64,000 nucleotides of DNA from Sphagnum compactum (lineage: Eukaryota; Bryophyta; Sphagnopsida; Sphagnales): contig OZ234494.1 in assembly GCA_965153455.1 (NCBI GenBank), forward strand, positions 21,700,001 through 21,764,000, in the 5' to 3' direction. A program made the translations under genes and the position numbers. How positions within the stretch are numbered: position 1 is the first letter of the stretch; each line of letters opens with the position of its first letter. Under the pieces are notes generated by a model. That model saw nothing but the letters and a program-made list of their open reading frames with translations. It did not search any database and was not told the DNA's origin. Of the stretch, positions 60,940-64,000 are shown in pieces.

Positions 60940-63900
60940 ATGGGGAATGGCAGTGGCAAAGGCAGCTTGAGTCCTGAGTTCTTAAGCTCTTCCAAGTAAG
61001 AATCCTTTGACCATAAACTGTAGATGGCATGTAATTAGGTCACAGAAATACAATATAGACCACAGAAATTTAAGAATGGGGAGTTGTAGTTTGTGATCAC
61101 ACGTATGAACACATACACAATTCCTTCATAGCTCCATGTGAAGTTGTAATGTTGCATGTGCTTGTGAAATGATTCTAGATGTCTTGCACTTACCAGTTTT
61201 TTTTCCTACAGTTCTGTCATCATCTAAACCAAAGAAAACTATTCTTCTCATTCCTAGCTATTAAGGTGCTGATCAATTTAATGCAACTCTGGTTTCAATT
61301 TTTCAGGGTGTGTTGGAAGAAATATTATTTTCTGTGTTCTATGTATTGCTCTACCAGTCATGATCTGAGAGGAGAATTGTTGCAGGAGGTTTTCAGAAGC
61401 AGAGTTGCAGGATATAAAGAAGCTGTTTATTTCATTGGCCTATCAATCAAGGAGCCATGGTGAATTTGTGATTGCTTCTGTATTTCAGGTACACAATTGG
61501 AAACAATCAATCCCTCCCTGCTGTTTTTGGAGTATTGCAGTGGGATTTGATTCAGTTAATTTCTATCTTGTTGAATGTTGACATTTTAGAAGCAGGGTGA
61601 TGTTCAACATGTCTGTAACATGAGTACAATATGTGAGAAGACAGGATTATACTCATTCATGCAATCATACTGCCACATGTAGCTGCTGCTGGGAATTGGG
61701 TCAAAGGAGTCTTGAACTATCTTCTTGTCCAAAGTAGTTGCATATTAAGCTTGAACCCAAAAAAGTGTAAATGCTGAACCAGGGACAAAACACAGTTTGT
61801 AAAGTGTCCCATCAAATAGAATTCTTACCAGTACTTGGTGACCAAGCAGACACACTATGGGATTCATGGAGCATTAGGAGGACGTTTATTTGATCTTGTG
61901 ACCCAAAGTCGGGAGGAGAAACACCTCTATTATGAAGACCTTGTCGTTGCAAAGGTATTTGTGATGTTGGAGCTGCTATGATACATGATTTCATCTTGCT
62001 GAACACATGTATTGAAGCTGATGTAGTTTGTGCAGGGATTGTATCTTTAATATTTTCTCTACCCATTGGCATGTTTTTTGTGCTACTGACCAGTTGGCAT
62101 TGTTCCCCAAGTTGCCAGGAAATAGAGGTGTGTCAGGTTCTGGCATGGTTTTAGGATGTTTTGTAGGCAGCAAGGACCTGTTAGTGTCAGCAGTAGGAAT
62201 TGTCACTTGTTTGGTCACTTGTTGATTTAGCACACATATCTTAGAATCATGATGTCCAAACGGTTTGTGTGTAGGCATTGTATGAGAAAGGGTCACCTGA
62301 GGAGATGGATGAATTCATGTATCAGCTTATGGATCTGACTGGGAATGCACACATCCAAAGGTCATTTTTTTCTCTCGGGCAGTTTTCCCAAAGACACAGT
62401 CATTCTTGATTTTTGGAATGCATCTGTTAGCAGACTATTGTATTGAGGCAAAGAGCTGTTGATAATTGTTGTCAGCCCATCAGATAATCTATGCAGACTT
62501 TGGGATATTTTCTAGTGTCAAGTTGTTCACAGCATTTTAGAAGCTATCGGCCATACCATAGAATGAGAGATGCATGTGAAGACCTTTGTTTCGTCATATA
62601 TGTGGTAGCATACCTGGTCCAGGGGAGGGCCATGAATGACGAGGAATGTGTAGTCCATCCTCTGACTTACAATTCAGGATGCTGCAGGGCAGAGATAGAA
62701 GCTGTATTGTTGTCAATACTGGAGACAGTCTTGAGCCCCAAGGATGCAGTTCCAGATGCAAGCCTGCCAGAGGAGAGTCTCCAGGCCTTCCTCAATGCAG
62801 CAAGCTTTACAGATGAGGTGGAGGGTGATGATGGACCATTTATGTCCAGCCAAAATTTCCAAAAGTGGTGCACTCTGGTGCCCTCCATCAAAAGATTCTT
62901 GGCCACACTGTTGAAAAGCCCAGCTCCTGGTGTGTTGAATACTCACCCCTTTCATGCTTTCAAGATTACTATAGCAGAACCCATGGCTCTGCACTATCAT
63001 GTACACTTTCAAATGTTGACAATGTTGGGGTCTGGTGGGGTACTTTTAGGGATGGTGGGTCGTCAAGTGCCATCTCTAGTTGTGCCACCAGATACAAATC
63101 CTAAAGTAGTAGTGTTGAGGAGGGAGCATGCCTGGCATCTTGCGGGAGCTCTTCAGCAGCATGAAGCAGTCATGTGGGTGCTCACTTATCACAGTTCCAC
63201 TCATGGTCTCAGCTTTAACACATTTCTAGGCAATGTTGCGTAAGCACCTCTCTCTCTCCCCTTTTCCTACCCCAAACCTGATATCTTAATCTCATGTATT
63301 TCAACTTCTCTCTTGCCCACACATATCCATGTAACACATATTTCTGGAGCTCCCAATCTTTCAAAGTTTCTCTGGATTGCATTCCAGAACACCCACAACA
63401 TGGGTTGACTGCAGCTGAGAGGGTTGACACAGGCCCATGAATTGGCAGAGGGGTGAAGGGGTCCACAGTGTTGGTGGTGAGAGACAAGGCTGGCTATGTG
63501 TATGGAGGATATGCTACACAACCATGGGAGAGGCACAGTGACTTCTACGGGGACATGAAATCATTTCTCTTTACTCTGCATCCAACAGCCTCCATATTTC
63601 GACCAACTGGGGCTAACAACAATTTGCAATGGGTAGGAAAATCCCATCTGTTCCAATGTGTAACACTTTGAACTGAACTTTAATCCAATTACTGTGTCTA
63701 CAGCAAAGCATGTGTCCCATTTGGCATTTCTCCTATCCTTTCATTATGCTGTAATTTTGAGTAGTTTCTACTGATGTCTGTATAAATTTGATAGATGGGC
63801 TGAGGACTGATAGTACCTCTGGGATAGTACCTCCAGGTGTTCTCATTGTTTTCAAAGTGCTTACAGAGAGGCTTAAGAAAGCTGTTCAAGAGAAAGCACT

Positions 63901-64000
63901 TTAAGGAATCAGATGTATTTGCAAAAGCATTGTTTTGAGTCATAACTGAGTTTTGTTGCTCATGTATCTGATTGCATGTTGCAGTGTGCCTCAAATTACA
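60940..64000 (+). CDS. TLDc-domain protein, MEAK7-like, 3' end outside window
   Basis: Coding exons 60940-60995, 61386-61488, 61850-61954, 62275-62360, 62688-62929, 63050-63239, 63449-63632 and 63985-64000 (cut by the window edge). Introns are GT-AG and phases agree, giving about 327 residues so far. The N-terminus MGNGSGKGS is a likely N-myristoylation signal, as in animal MEAK7. A helical/EF-hand-like part follows (RFSEAELQDIKKLF; DLTGNAHIQRAE fits a 12-residue EF loop with D1 and E12; NFQKWCTLVPSIKRFL). The TLDc domain starts at about residue 210: HAWHLAGALQQHEA, STHGLSFNTFLGN, TVLVVRDKAGYVYGGYATQP, WERHSDFYGDMKSFLF, RPTGANNNLQW, then CASNY. Family members act in oxidative-stress resistance or, for MEAK7, mTOR signalling at lysosomes; plant functions are little known. 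The 120-nt intron 62930-63049 is stop-free and could be retained. Confidence 0.92.

Noticed and set aside
1-64000. CRISPR array, operon or prokaryotic defence system
   Set aside because: All genes are eukaryotic and spliced or plant-type; the tandem repeats lack the regular repeat-spacer structure and associated genes.

Overview
This is nuclear DNA from a land plant. The evidence is GT-AG spliced genes with plant-type orthologues, CCCTAAA telomere-type motifs, telo-box promoter motifs, plant tRNA-derived SINE signals and an L1-type plant LINE. Gene islands are moderately GC-rich and sit in long AT-rich stretches. Wide intergenic distances and slightly divergent plant proteins suggest a large-genome lineage, perhaps a fern or other seed-free plant, but the species assignment is only inference.

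Layout. 0.5-5.3 kb (-): a complete 12-exon methylenetetrahydrofolate reductase gene; all exon junctions keep frame and give 594 residues. It is head-to-head, across about 1.1 kb, with an intronless EIF1AD-like gene (6.44-7.08 kb, +). 7.1-24 kb: AT-rich, gene-free DNA with telomere-like fold-backs, degenerate tandem arrays, short palindromes and a tRNA-derived SINE-like element. 24.1-26.4 kb (-): a two-coding-exon GRAS regulator of the PAT1 type, with a GC-rich leader and promoter to about 28 kb. 28-36.6 kb: repeat-derived AT-rich DNA. 38.3-38.95 kb (-): a small gene of an uncharacterised plant family, promoter to about 40.2 kb. 40.2-46.8 kb: repeats, including a 200-bp fold-back element. 46.85-50.01 kb (+): a 5'-truncated LINE copy with a perfect 21-bp target-site duplication. 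50-57.4 kb: dispersed repeats, a minisatellite, a SINE-like element and a 30-bp tandem array. 59.6-64 kb (+): the 5' part (seven complete coding exons and the start of an eighth) of a TLDc-domain gene like plant and animal MEAK7, running off the right edge.

The genes share no pathway: MTHFR serves one-carbon metabolism, EIF1AD resembles a translation-factor OB-fold protein, PAT1-type GRAS proteins act in light and stress signalling, and TLDc/MEAK7-like proteins have roles at membranes. The only suggestive functional pairing is the shared MTHFR/EIF1AD promoter region. I found no convincing evidence of an undescribed biological system. The most checkable unusual items are the stop-free 120-nt intron in the TLDc gene, the inverted telomere motifs, the fold-back element at 45.6 kb and the precisely delimited LINE insertion. 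Intron positions were derived by reading splice signals and family conservation by eye; no search or transcript data were available.
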